Positions 1 through 7,914 are shown, counted from the first letter of the stretch. The stretch is 14,867 nucleotides of DNA from Eudoraea sp. (GCA_024642325.1 JAHEBI010000011.1:1-14867), one strand, 5' to 3'. Translations and numbers: made by a program. Notes: generated by a model not told the origin, from the letters alone.

Positions 1-776
1 CCTACCAGAAAGGCACAGAGGAGTATCTCGAGGCTCAAAACAGGTTTTATGGGGGAGAAATGTCCTGCGCAGGAATGCTGTACACGCCTATGTTTGGTTT
101 GTTGGAACCCAACCCGGAGATGGCATATCTCACTGCCTACAAACATTCACTTTTTGATATAGGATACGCCAAAGACATTTCCGGACTGGTAGCTGCTATG
201 ACCCAAATGGCGATGCGAACCACGGACATGGATTCTATACTTAATGCCGCTGTTTTTATAGACCCTATGCGTTATCAGGACAGCAGACTGGTTGGGCGCC
301 TCTCCTATAATACAGCAAATGCTACCAGAAAATACGTAAACCTTTCACGCGAAATTGAAATAACAGAATCTACAGTCATAACAGATTCTTTGGAGATAAA
401 AATCCCTGAACATTTTAAAGGGACTAAAACAGATTGGGCACAACAGGATTTTGTTTATGAATTATTGGAAAAAGACAAACAAGCCATTGCCTTTCATGCT
501 GGTGAGATCTGGCAAATTTTGATTGCTGGTTTGGCTTTTGGAGATGGCGATTTTGAAAAAAGTATCCAGTTTATCGTAAATTACGGGAGAGATAATGATA
601 CCGTGGCTGCCGTAGCAGGAATGATCCTTGGTGCAAAGGACGGGTACAACAATTTACCATCAGAATTGAGAACCGAAGTACTTCGTGTAAATAAAGAACA
701 ACTGGGTATTGACCTGGAAGAACTAGCTTCCAGGATGGTAACAACCATGTGGCCAGAAACCGTAAATACAAATTAA
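1..776 (+). CDS. ADP-ribosylglycohydrolase family protein, C-terminal part (5' end outside window)
   Basis: The reading frame is open from the left edge (first full codon at base 3), so this is the 3' part of a longer gene; the Met at 60 is internal. Near the end, bases 591-599 encode Asp-Asn-Asp inside GRDNDTVAAVAGMILGA. This is the C-terminal metal-binding signature of ADP-ribosylglycohydrolases, where two Asp residues bind a divalent ion. The family removes ADP-ribose from proteins, but many bacterial members sit in sugar-utilisation operons and probably cleave other N- or O-glycosidic bonds. The visible part has no membrane segment, and any signal peptide would be outside the window. The stop is one base before uxaC, so the two are almost certainly cotranscribed. 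The fold family is secure; the substrate is unknown. Confidence 0.85.
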   Translation, partial: YQKGTEEYLEAQNRFYGGEMSCAGMLYTPMFGLLEPNPEMAYLTAYKHSLFDIGYAKDISGLVAAMTQMAMRTTDMDSILNAAVFIDPMRYQDSRLVGRLSYNTANATRKYVNLSREIEITESTVITDSLEIKIPEHFKGTKTDWAQQDFVYELLEKDKQAIAFHAGEIWQILIAGLAFGDGDFEKSIQFIVNYGRDNDTVAAVAGMILGAKDGYNNLPSELRTEVLRVNKEQLGIDLEELASRMVTTMWPETVNTN

Positions 777-777
777 A

Positions 778-2181
778 ATGGCGGTTACTAATTTTATACA
801 TGAAGATTTTTTATTGCAGACCCCTTTTGCTGGCAGGCTATACCACGATTATGCTAAAAACCTCCCTATAATTGATTACCATAATCATCTGTCGCCGCAG
901 ACAATAGCAGAAGATTTCAGATTTAATACAATTTCCGAGATATGGCTAAGCGGAGACCATTACAAATGGAGAGCCATGAGGACCCTTGGTATAGAAGAAA
1001 AATATATTACCGGAAATGCAACAGATCTGGAGAAATTTGTAAAGTGGGGGGCAACCGTCCCGTATACCGTGCGAAATCCATTGTATCATTGGACTCACCT
1101 TGAATTAAAACGCTATTTTGATATAGATGTACTCCTGGACCAAAAAAATGCCGCAGAAATTTATACTACCTGTACTGAAAAATTACAGCTTCCATCGCAT
1201 AGTACTTTGGGTCTTTTAAAGCAAATGAAGGTTGAAGTGGTTTGCACAACAGATGATCCCCTGGATACATTGGCGTACCATAAAAAAGCCAGTAAGAATC
1301 CCGGATTAAAATTATTGCCAACGTTCCGACCTGACAAAGCATATGCTGTAGAAAACACCACTGCTTTTCTTGATTATTTAATCCCGTTGGAAGGGGTTGT
1401 CGGTACTTCGATAAATTCATTCACGGACTTCCTCGAGGCGTTGGAATCAAGAATAAATTACTTCCATGAAAATGGCTGCAGATTGGCAGATCATGGTTTG
1501 GATTGCATTCCGTTTTATAAAGATGAAACATTTGAAACCTCTAAAATATTTAAAAGATTATTAAAGGGAGAGTTACTCACTGCAACTGAAGTGGCCTATT
1601 TTAAATCGGAAGTATTAAAGTTTCTTGCCAGGTGCTATCATAAAAAAGGCTGGGTACAGCAGTTTCACCTTGGTGCACTTAGAAATAACAACCAAAGGAT
1701 GCTTAAACAACTGGGGCCAGACACCGGATTCGACTCAATAGGAGATTTTTCGCAGGCAGGGTCGTTAAGTAAATTTCTGAATTACCTGGATAGTACGGAC
1801 CAACTTACAAAAACCATTATTTATAATTTAAACCCTGCAGACAATGAAGTCATGGCTGCAATGATTGGAAATTTTAACGATGGAAGTGTAAAGGGGAAAA
1901 TTCAATTTGGCTCTGCATGGTGGTTTCTGGACCAGAAAGATGGCATGGAAAAACAACTGAATTCTCTATCCAATATAGGGCTATTAAGCTGTTTTATCGG
2001 TATGCTAACCGATTCCCGCAGTTTATTGTCATTTCCCCGCCATGAATACTTCAGGAGGGTACTTTGCAATGTTATAGGTAACGATGTGGCAAACGGAGAA
2101 CTCCCGGCGGATGAAAAATGGTTAGGTAAGATTGTGTCTGATATCTGTTACCATAATGCAAAGGCTTATTTTCCATTTTAG
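778..2181 (+). CDS. uxaC: uronate isomerase (glucuronate/galacturonate isomerase)
   Basis: This enzyme interconverts D-glucuronate and D-fructuronate (or D-galacturonate and D-tagaturonate), the first cytosolic step of hexuronate breakdown. The 467-residue protein has the usual family length and is complete. Signatures are DYHNHLSP at residues 33-40 (metal-ligand His35 and His37 of this amidohydrolase-like fold), YKWRAMRTLGI at 62-72, TTDDP at 157-161, and FHLGALRNNN at 296-305. There is no signal peptide, as expected for a cytosolic enzyme. The ATG at 778 follows the upstream stop by one base and the N-terminus resembles family members, so the start is firm. The downstream SDR and uxuA supply the next two steps, and the absence of a tagaturonate reductase in view favours glucuronate as substrate. 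Confidence 0.95.
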   Translation: MAVTNFIHEDFLLQTPFAGRLYHDYAKNLPIIDYHNHLSPQTIAEDFRFNTISEIWLSGDHYKWRAMRTLGIEEKYITGNATDLEKFVKWGATVPYTVRNPLYHWTHLELKRYFDIDVLLDQKNAAEIYTTCTEKLQLPSHSTLGLLKQMKVEVVCTTDDPLDTLAYHKKASKNPGLKLLPTFRPDKAYAVENTTAFLDYLIPLEGVVGTSINSFTDFLEALESRINYFHENGCRLADHGLDCIPFYKDETFETSKIFKRLLKGELLTATEVAYFKSEVLKFLARCYHKKGWVQQFHLGALRNNNQRMLKQLGPDTGFDSIGDFSQAGSLSKFLNYLDSTDQLTKTIIYNLNPADNEVMAAMIGNFNDGSVKGKIQFGSAWWFLDQKDGMEKQLNSLSNIGLLSCFIGMLTDSRSLLSFPRHEYFRRVLCNVIGNDVANGELPADEKWLGKIVSDICYHNAKAYFPF

Positions 2182-2219
2182 TTTTAAGCAGTACTTCGGG
2201 AAATTTAACTTTCTTAAGC

Positions 2220-2227
2220 TATATTTG
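2220..2227 (+). promoter_or_regulatory. Candidate internal promoter -7 box ahead of the SDR/uxuA pair
   Basis: TATATTTG matches the Bacteroidota -7 consensus TAnnTTTG exactly, in the 112-base spacer between uxaC and the SDR gene and 66 bases before its ATG. I see no good TTTG -33 box at the expected distance, so this is a weak call. It could allow separate expression of the mannonate half of the operon. Confidence 0.3.
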
Positions 2228-2293
2228 AAATATTAACCAGTTACCTGAAATCTTTGTTTTGGCAAGGACTAAAGGAATTTTACTTTACAAATC

Positions 2294-3112
2294 ATGATGT
2301 CTGAATTGTTTGATATAGACGACAAAATTATAGTAATTAGTGGGGCAACGGGAATCCTGGGTTCTGCTATTACAGCCTATCTGGCGGCGCAAGGTGCAAG
2401 GGTTGTCGCAATGGGCAGAAATACAGCTAAGGTAAATGCACTGATAGAAGATATTAAGGGAACCCGACATAAGGTATTTCCTCTGATTGCCGATGTAACA
2501 GATGAACAAGATTTGGTACGGGCAAAATTGAAACTTGAACATGAGTTTGGGAAAATAGATGTCCTGATTAATCTGGCCGGAGGAAATATGCCGGGAGCAG
2601 TGATTACCCCTGAGCAGACTCTGCTGGATGCCCGAATAGATGAGATAAACAAAGTAATGGAATTGAATTACATGGGTTCATTTCTACCCATAAAAACGTT
2701 CCTGCCTTTATTTCTGACAGACTTGAAGGGAAGTATTATAAATATTTCTTCCATGGCCGCTCAAAGGCCAATAACGCGTGTGTTGGGCTATGGCTCAGCC
2801 AAGGCAGCTATTGATAACCTGACCAAATGGCTGGCTATTGAATTTTGCAACAAGCATAGCGCAGAATTAAGGGTAAATGCCGTTGCACCCGGTTTCTTTT
2901 TAACAGAGCAAAACAGAACTCTACTCACGGAAGCAGATGGCCAGCTAACCAAACGCGGCAATCAAATTATAGCGAATACCCCAATGGGAAGATTTGGTAA
3001 TCCTGATGAACTCTTTGGTGTTCTTCATTGGCTAATCAGTGATGCTTCCAAATTTGTAACCGGAACAATTATTCCGGTAGACGGTGGGTTTAATGCATAT
3101 TCGGGCGTATGA
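2294..3112 (+). CDS. SDR-family oxidoreductase, probable D-mannonate oxidoreductase (fructuronate reductase, UxuB role)
   Basis: This is a 272-residue classical short-chain dehydrogenase. The Rossmann nucleotide-binding motif SGATGILGS lies at residues 16-24, NLAGG at 93-97, the catalytic Ser in INISSMAA around 152-153, and the YxxxK pair is Tyr166 and Lys170. The end has the usual SDR substrate/tetramer region (IPVDGGFNAYSGV). Such SDRs beside uxuA in Bacteroidota and Bacillus are taken to reduce D-fructuronate to D-mannonate, replacing the unrelated long-chain UxuB of E. coli. Context supports this: uxaC lies upstream and the stop overlaps uxuA by four bases (ATGA), indicating translational coupling. 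Two adjacent ATGs (2294 and 2297) could start it. The SDR assignment is certain; the substrate is inferred from the operon. Confidence 0.85.
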   Translation: MMSELFDIDDKIIVISGATGILGSAITAYLAAQGARVVAMGRNTAKVNALIEDIKGTRHKVFPLIADVTDEQDLVRAKLKLEHEFGKIDVLINLAGGNMPGAVITPEQTLLDARIDEINKVMELNYMGSFLPIKTFLPLFLTDLKGSIINISSMAAQRPITRVLGYGSAKAAIDNLTKWLAIEFCNKHSAELRVNAVAPGFFLTEQNRTLLTEADGQLTKRGNQIIANTPMGRFGNPDELFGVLHWLISDASKFVTGTIIPVDGGFNAYSGV

Positions 3113-4278
3113 AAACAATGGAGCAAACAATGCGGTGGTACGGGCCAAATGATCCCGTAACGCTTAGTGATATAAGGCAAGCAGGGGCAACAGGTATTGT
3201 AACTGCTTTGCACGAAATACCAAATGGAATGGTATGGAGTGTACAAGAAATACGAAAACGGAAACAGATTATTGAAGATGCCGGACTTAAGTGGTCTGTG
3301 GTAGAAAGTGTCCCCGTTCATGAAAACATAAAAACGCGAAGCGGAAATTTTGAGGAATTCATAGAAAACTACAAGATAACTATCAAAAATCTCGCATCAG
3401 AAGATATAAATATTATCTGTTACAATTTTATGCCCATCCTGGATTGGATACGCACAGATTTGGATCATGAGTTACCTAATGGTGCAAGAACATTAAATTT
3501 TGAAATGAGGGCCCTGGCTGCTTTTGACTGTTTTATATTGAAGCGGAAAGGGGCCATGGAATCTTATTCACCAAATATTATTAAAAAGGCAGAAGACTAT
3601 TTAAACGGTTTAGAACCCGTGCAAATTGAAAAACTCAAAAGAACTATTTTGGATAATCTCCCCGGGGCAGAGATAGGGTATACCCTGGAAGAATTTCAGA
3701 TGGCATTGGATAATTATCGTAATATAGATACCCCTGCTTTGGAAAAAAACCTGCGTCTTTTTCTTAATGAAGTACTTCCTGTAGCTGAGGAAAACAATGT
3801 TTTTCTCGCTATCCATCCGGATGATCCCCCTTATCCCATTCTCGGTTTACCCAGAATAATGAGTACCGCTGCCGATATTAAACGTATCCTGACAGATAAC
3901 GACAGCCCTAATAATGGAATTACATTTTGTGCCGGCTCTCTAGGTGTAAGGGAGGATAATAACCTGGTGCAAATTGTAAAGGACTTTGGAAATCACATTC
4001 ACTTTGTTCATCTTAGAAGCACCCGCCGGGATGAAGATGGAAATTTTCATGAAGCCTGTCACCTGGAAGGGGATGTACCTATGTACGACGTGGTGAAGGA
4101 ACTCTTGCAATTACAGGATAAAAGAAACAAACAATTACCTATGCGACCGGATCATGGACAACAATTGTTGAATGACCTGAATATGAAGACTAATCCAGGG
4201 TATTCGGCCATAGGTCGTCTAAAAGGGCTGGCTGAACTGAGAGGGCTGATGTTTGGCATTGCAAATCAAAGTCACTGA
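3109..4278 (+). CDS. uxuA: mannonate dehydratase
   Basis: It dehydrates D-mannonate to 2-keto-3-deoxy-D-gluconate in the cytosol, the last step of this operon before KDG kinase and aldolase, which are not in view. The 389 residues match the usual length of about 390. Motifs are MRWYGPNDPV at 8-17, GATGIVTALHEIP at 26-38, CYNFMPILDW at 104-113, and AIHPDDPP at 234-241. The probable metal ligands are His236, Cys274 (FCAGSLG), His301 (FVHLRSTRR) and Asp348 (RPDHGQ), spaced as in the known TIM-barrel Mn2+/Fe2+ enzymes. The ATG at 3109 overlaps the SDR stop; the ATG at 3118 gives the commoner N-terminus MEQTMRW and is an equally good start. The stop lies four bases from the stop of the convergent GH32 gene. 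Confidence 0.95.
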   Translation: MKTMEQTMRWYGPNDPVTLSDIRQAGATGIVTALHEIPNGMVWSVQEIRKRKQIIEDAGLKWSVVESVPVHENIKTRSGNFEEFIENYKITIKNLASEDINIICYNFMPILDWIRTDLDHELPNGARTLNFEMRALAAFDCFILKRKGAMESYSPNIIKKAEDYLNGLEPVQIEKLKRTILDNLPGAEIGYTLEEFQMALDNYRNIDTPALEKNLRLFLNEVLPVAEENNVFLAIHPDDPPYPILGLPRIMSTAADIKRILTDNDSPNNGITFCAGSLGVREDNNLVQIVKDFGNHIHFVHLRSTRRDEDGNFHEACHLEGDVPMYDVVKELLQLQDKRNKQLPMRPDHGQQLLNDLNMKTNPGYSAIGRLKGLAELRGLMFGIANQSH

Positions 4279-4282
4279 TAAC

Positions 4283-5851
4283 CTACCATATGGATTCTGC
4301 TCTACTTACTTCTAAATTATCAATTGACAATACTGAGGTGGCTGGATTCCTGAAATTGAGACTCGTATAATTTTGATTGGGAAATATTTGAGCGGTCATT
4401 ACATACTGCCCATTATTAATGAACACTTCTATGGATGACCAATCCATCAAAATCCTGAACTCTATTTCTCCTTCAGGCATGTTAGCGACCGGCATTTTCT
4501 GAACATCTTTGGCAAATTCTTCCTTAAATGAGGTCTTCCCCGACTTGCTTCGGTCCAATAAAAATAGTTCCTGATCCCTGTCCAATATCAATACCAGTTC
4601 CTCTCCTAAACTATTACTAAAAGAAAATTCAAAATTTCGGCTGGTGGTTTTAAACTCTATTTCTGCCTGGTTATAGTGATCAAAAGGAACAGTTTCTGAT
4701 GACCCCGCTGCGAGTTTAAGGTTTTTTTTGATTTCCGATTTAAATATAGTCCCGAAATTATCCAAAGGGTAATTTGCCAATTGATACGAATTACCTGATT
4801 TTATTAGTGACAAGCTTCTTGGAACCGTCATTGCACTTCGCCATTCTTTTGTTGGTGTGTCCCTTGCATATGCCCAATTACTCATCCAGCCTATAAAGAT
4901 CCGTTGGTTATTTGGCGCATTATTATATGTTATACCTGCGTAATTATCTGTGCCCCAATCTATCCATTTTTCCTCCTGCTGGTCAGACTTAAAAGTAGTC
5001 CCGTCAAATTCACCAATAAAATACTGGGTCCCGCTACCCCCGTTTGGTGCCCCGGGATTTATACTAATAATAAGAACCCATTTTTCCTCCCCTAAACCGG
5101 AAACTTCTAAAGGAAAAAGGTCAGGGCATTCCCATACGCCTCCATGAGCTCCGGTTTCCTTCCCAAATTCACTCAAGAAGGTCCACGCAATCAGGTCTGC
5201 AGATCTGTAAAACTGTGCACGGTCGCCGGCAACCAGCACCAGGATCCAGCTTTGGGTTGGTTCGTGCCAAAAAACCTTGGGATCTCTAAAATCCCTGATT
5301 CCTTCATTCCCCAGAACGGGATTATCCTGATATTTTATCCATGATTCCCCATTATCAAGGCTATAAGCTATCCCCTGTGTCTGGAAATCATCTGAACCAT
5401 CTTCTTCCCTTTCCCTGTTATGATATGTAAATATAGCCACTAAAGGCGGGGTCTCCCTGGAGCCTAACCCGGATGTATTCATTTGATCCAAAACCGCACT
5501 TCCAGAAAAAATATACCCATTTTCATCAGGAAATAAAGCAATTGGTTTATGCTCCCAGTACACCAGGTTCTTGCTGGTTGCATGACCCCAGTGCATGGGC
5601 CCCCAAACAATGTCTTCGGGGTAATACTGATAGAAAAGGTGATATATCCCGTCATTATACACCAGCCCATTGGGATCATTCATCCACATCTCTGTTGGTG
5701 AAAAATGGAATTGTGGCCTGTATGGCTCTTTAAAAAAAGATATTTCTGATATAGCAGTCACATCCGCATTCTTTTCTTCTTCTTTGTTTTTGCAGGAATA
5801 AAATGAAAAAAACAGAGTGCCAAGAAGGCTGTATAGTATATATGTCCTCAT
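4283..5851 (-). CDS. GH32 family glycoside hydrolase lipoprotein (fructan hydrolase/levanase/invertase type)
   Basis: This enzyme hydrolyses fructosyl bonds in sucrose, inulin or levan with retention. Counting from the ATG at 5851 (522 residues), the nucleophile Asp59 is in MWMNDPNG, the transition-state stabiliser Asp190 is in FRDPKVFW, and the acid/base Glu241 is in WECPDLFP. A five-bladed propeller domain is followed by a C-terminal beta-sandwich from about residue 345. The N-terminus is a lipoprotein signal with Cys20, followed by KNKEEEK. That charged stretch resembles a surface-export signal of Bacteroidota lipoproteins, so display outside the outer membrane is possible. An ATG at 5881 would add ten residues, but the one at 5851 gives a better signal peptide. 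No SusC/SusD pair or transporter is visible. Endo or exo action cannot be read from the sequence. Confidence 0.92.
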   Translation of the reverse strand: MRTYILYSLLGTLFFSFYSCKNKEEEKNADVTAISEISFFKEPYRPQFHFSPTEMWMNDPNGLVYNDGIYHLFYQYYPEDIVWGPMHWGHATSKNLVYWEHKPIALFPDENGYIFSGSAVLDQMNTSGLGSRETPPLVAIFTYHNREREEDGSDDFQTQGIAYSLDNGESWIKYQDNPVLGNEGIRDFRDPKVFWHEPTQSWILVLVAGDRAQFYRSADLIAWTFLSEFGKETGAHGGVWECPDLFPLEVSGLGEEKWVLIISINPGAPNGGSGTQYFIGEFDGTTFKSDQQEEKWIDWGTDNYAGITYNNAPNNQRIFIGWMSNWAYARDTPTKEWRSAMTVPRSLSLIKSGNSYQLANYPLDNFGTIFKSEIKKNLKLAAGSSETVPFDHYNQAEIEFKTTSRNFEFSFSNSLGEELVLILDRDQELFLLDRSKSGKTSFKEEFAKDVQKMPVANMPEGEIEFRILMDWSSIEVFINNGQYVMTAQIFPNQNYTSLNFRNPATSVLSIDNLEVSRAESIW

Positions 5852-5870
5852 TACAAACAATTGATTTTTA

Positions 5871-5878
5871 TAAAAATA
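5871..5878 (-). promoter_or_regulatory. Candidate -7 box for the GH32 gene
   Basis: On the minus strand TATTTTTA is one base off TAnnTTTG, 19 bases before the ATG at 5851. It overlaps the alternative ATG at 5881, which would favour the downstream start if the box is real. A TTTT tract about 20 bases upstream is a poor -33 box. Weak evidence. Confidence 0.2.
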
Positions 5879-5938
5879 CATTTTATTTATTGGACCTGAA
5901 AACCACGGCCATAGGGGATAATTTTTTGCCTAAATGAG

Positions 5939-5946
5939 TATCTTTA
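5939..5946 (+). promoter_or_regulatory. Candidate -7 box for the rhodanese-led operon
   Basis: TATCTTTA is one base off the Bacteroidota -7 consensus TAnnTTTG, 22 bases before the rhodanese ATG in the divergent spacer shared with GH32. The same octamer lies before the FAD oxidoreductase gene. I see no convincing -33 box at the usual spacing. Confidence 0.25.
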
Positions 5947-5968
5947 CACCTAGATTTAATTCAGTGAA

Positions 5969-6466
5969 ATGCATTATTTTATCAAATTTTCATGTTTCTT
6001 TTTTATGGTATTTTCTGCTCATGCGCAATCATCTATAGATCAGGCCCTTGATTGGTATAACCGTGAAAGTGTCCCCTACATTTCTGTTACAGAAATGCAA
6101 AATTTCCAAAACCAGGTAATTTTAGATGCAAGAGAATGGGAAGAATACCAGGTAAGCCATATAAAAGATGCTGTCTGGGTAGGTTATAACGAATTTAATT
6201 TAGCAGAAGTGGTCAAAAATATTCCTGATAAAAATTTAAATATTGTTGTCTATTGTTCCATTGGAGTCAGATCAGAAAATATTGGGGAAGAATTACTGGA
6301 ATCTGGTTATATCAATACTAAAAATTTATATGGTGGTATTTTTGAATGGACCAATCAGGGATATCCCGTTTATAATATGGAAGGAGAAAAAACCAAAAAA
6401 GTACACGCATATGGGAAGCTATGGGGAAAATATCTGACTAAGGCGGAAAAAGTATATCAGGATTAA
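5969..6466 (+). CDS. Secreted single-domain rhodanese-like protein
   Basis: This 165-residue protein has a signal peptide (residues 1-19, cut before Gln20 in SAHAQ) and one rhodanese domain (about 35-138). The domain shows VILDAREWEEYQVSHIKDA (50-68) and the active-site loop CSIGVRS at 96-102. Cys96 would carry a persulfide, or could bind a thiophilic metalloid. The active Cys and loop Arg are both present, so it should be catalytically competent. Rhodaneses transfer sulfane sulfur or act as thiol redox proteins, here in the periplasm. It leads a + strand gene run, with 13 bases to the TIGR04282 start. Its association with arsenosugar-type transferases suggests a role in metalloid or sulfur handling, but that is inference. 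Confidence 0.85.
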   Translation: MHYFIKFSCFFFMVFSAHAQSSIDQALDWYNRESVPYISVTEMQNFQNQVILDAREWEEYQVSHIKDAVWVGYNEFNLAEVVKNIPDKNLNIVVYCSIGVRSENIGEELLESGYINTKNLYGGIFEWTNQGYPVYNMEGEKTKKVHAYGKLWGKYLTKAEKVYQD

Positions 6467-6479
6467 TACATGAAGGAAG

Positions 6480-7094
6480 TTGGAAGAAAATAAAGACAGA
6501 TTATTACTTATTTTCACTAGGAATCCCAAATTAGGAAAGTGTAAGACCAGATTGGCGGCAACAATAGGTGAAAAGGCAGCATTGGAAATTTATATGATCT
6601 TATTGCAGCATACTGCTGAAATTACCAAAAAACTAAAATGTTCAAAAGAAGTTCATTATTCCGATGAAATATCAGCAAATGATTTATGGGATAATACGAA
6701 CTACACCAAGCACCTGCAAAAAGGAAATGATTTAGGAGAACGAATGTATAATGCTTTTAAATCAGGATTTCAAGAGGGTTATAAAAAGATAATCATAATA
6801 GGAAGTGATATTTATGATTTGAATACTGAAATCATTGAAGAAGCTTTCAAAGAAATGGAAAACTCTGATTTTGTCATAGGCCCTGCGGCAGATGGCGGTT
6901 ATTATCTATTGGGCATGAAATCATTGAACAAAGAAATATTTTATAACAAGCACTGGGGCACCGATAAGGTCCTTGAAGATACACTCAATAACTTAAATCA
7001 TAAAAAAGTAAAGCTTTTGCAAACCAAAAATGATATTGACGTGTATGAGGATTTAAAGAGTATTGATGTTTTCCAATCCTTCTTAAAAATTTGA
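6480..7094 (+). CDS. TIGR04282 family (DUF2064) transferase, arsenosugar-biosynthesis type
   Basis: This 204-residue cytosolic protein has a GT-A/nucleotidyltransferase-like fold. Motifs are IFTRNPKLGKCKTRLA at 11-26 (the family's basic loop, resembling the nucleotide-binding loop of MobA/CofC-type enzymes), GSDIYDL at 108-114, and FVIGPAADGGYYLLGM at 131-146. The family is annotated as an arsenosugar biosynthesis glycosyltransferase because it co-occurs with the radical SAM protein ArsS; its reaction has not, to my knowledge, been shown directly. The start is a TTG at 6480. An ATG at 6470 lies out of frame and runs only eight codons, and the frame of this gene is closed by TGA at 6471-6473. 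Removing one T at 6480-6481 would join that ATG to the gene. Four bases separate its stop from the phosphorylase ATG. Confidence 0.85.
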   Translation: MEENKDRLLLIFTRNPKLGKCKTRLAATIGEKAALEIYMILLQHTAEITKKLKCSKEVHYSDEISANDLWDNTNYTKHLQKGNDLGERMYNAFKSGFQEGYKKIIIIGSDIYDLNTEIIEEAFKEMENSDFVIGPAADGGYYLLGMKSLNKEIFYNKHWGTDKVLEDTLNNLNHKKVKLLQTKNDIDVYEDLKSIDVFQSFLKI

Positions 7095-7098
7095 TTCT

Positions 7099-7914
7099 AT
7101 GACAAAAAAACAGCTCGAAGAATCAGCCCAATACCTAAGAAACAAGGGTTTTGATTATCCTGAAATTGGAATTGTTCTCGGTACGGGACTCGGCAAACTG
7201 GTGGATCACATGGAATCCACAATTATAGCCCATTACCATAACATCCCATTTTTCCCACTGGCTACGGTTGAATTTCATAGTGGTAAGCTTATCTATGGCA
7301 TACTTGAAAACAAAAAAGTAGTGGTGATGCAAGGTCGTTTTCATCTTTATGAAGGCTATGAGTTTAATGATGTTACTTATCCCATAAGGGTAATGCACGA
7401 GCTGGGAATAAAAAAACTGTTTATCTCCAATGCTGCCGGGGCCATTAACCTTAATTTTAAAAAGGGAGACATTATGCTCATAGAAGATCATATTAATCTG
7501 CAGGGCGGGTCTCCTTTGGCTTTTAAAAATGTTGCGGATTTTGGGATTCGTTTTGTAGACATGAGCCAACCTTATGATATTGGGATGGGTAAAAAAATTA
7601 AAGAAATTGCAGCCAGGGAAAACATAACATTACAGAGTGGTGTTTATGTTTCTGTGGTTGGACCTCAACTGGAGACAAGAGCAGAGTATCGGATGTTAAA
7701 AATTATTGGAGCAGATGCAGTTGGCATGAGCACGGTGCCCGAAGTAATTGTAGCCAATCATTTAAACCTTCCGGTTGTTGCAGTGTCTGTGCTTACGGAT
7801 GAATGTGACCCTGACCATCTGAAACCTGTTCATATTAGCGAAATAATTGAGGTGGCGGGGAAAACCGAACCCAAAATGATTAAGCTATTTATGGAATTAT
7901 TAAGGGAATTATAA
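7099..7914 (+). CDS. Purine-nucleoside phosphorylase family I, with an adenine-type specificity residue
   Basis: This 271-residue cytosolic enzyme cleaves purine nucleosides with phosphate to a free base and (deoxy)ribose-1-phosphate. The trimeric PNP/MTAP fold is shown by the phosphate loop GIVLGTGLG (24-32), EFHSGKL (58-64), MQGRFHLYEGY (77-87, His82), ISNAAGAIN (109-117), VVGPQLETRAEYRML (186-200, Glu192), VGMSTVPEV (208-216) and LTDECDPD (232-239). In human PNP the position of Asp234 is Asn243, which selects 6-oxopurines; Asp there is the arrangement of MTA phosphorylase, which uses adenine nucleosides. The human 5'-OH ligand His257 appears to be replaced by Ser247 (one-residue gap in a hand alignment). 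In this neighbourhood the substrate could be a 5'-modified adenosine. Family membership is certain; specificity is inferred. Confidence 0.92.
   Translation: MTKKQLEESAQYLRNKGFDYPEIGIVLGTGLGKLVDHMESTIIAHYHNIPFFPLATVEFHSGKLIYGILENKKVVVMQGRFHLYEGYEFNDVTYPIRVMHELGIKKLFISNAAGAINLNFKKGDIMLIEDHINLQGGSPLAFKNVADFGIRFVDMSQPYDIGMGKKIKEIAARENITLQSGVYVSVVGPQLETRAEYRMLKIIGADAVGMSTVPEVIVANHLNLPVVAVSVLTDECDPDHLKPVHISEIIEVAGKTEPKMIKLFMELLREL

Noticed and set aside
2182..2293. Possible terminator or attenuator between uxaC and the SDR gene
   Set aside because: TTAAGC occurs twice as a direct repeat, not an inverted one, and I see no stable stem followed by a T tract.
7135..7569. 144-codon minus-strand open frame inside the phosphorylase gene
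   Set aside because: It is antisense to a clear conserved gene, its translation has no recognisable motif, and the sense strand explains the sequence fully.
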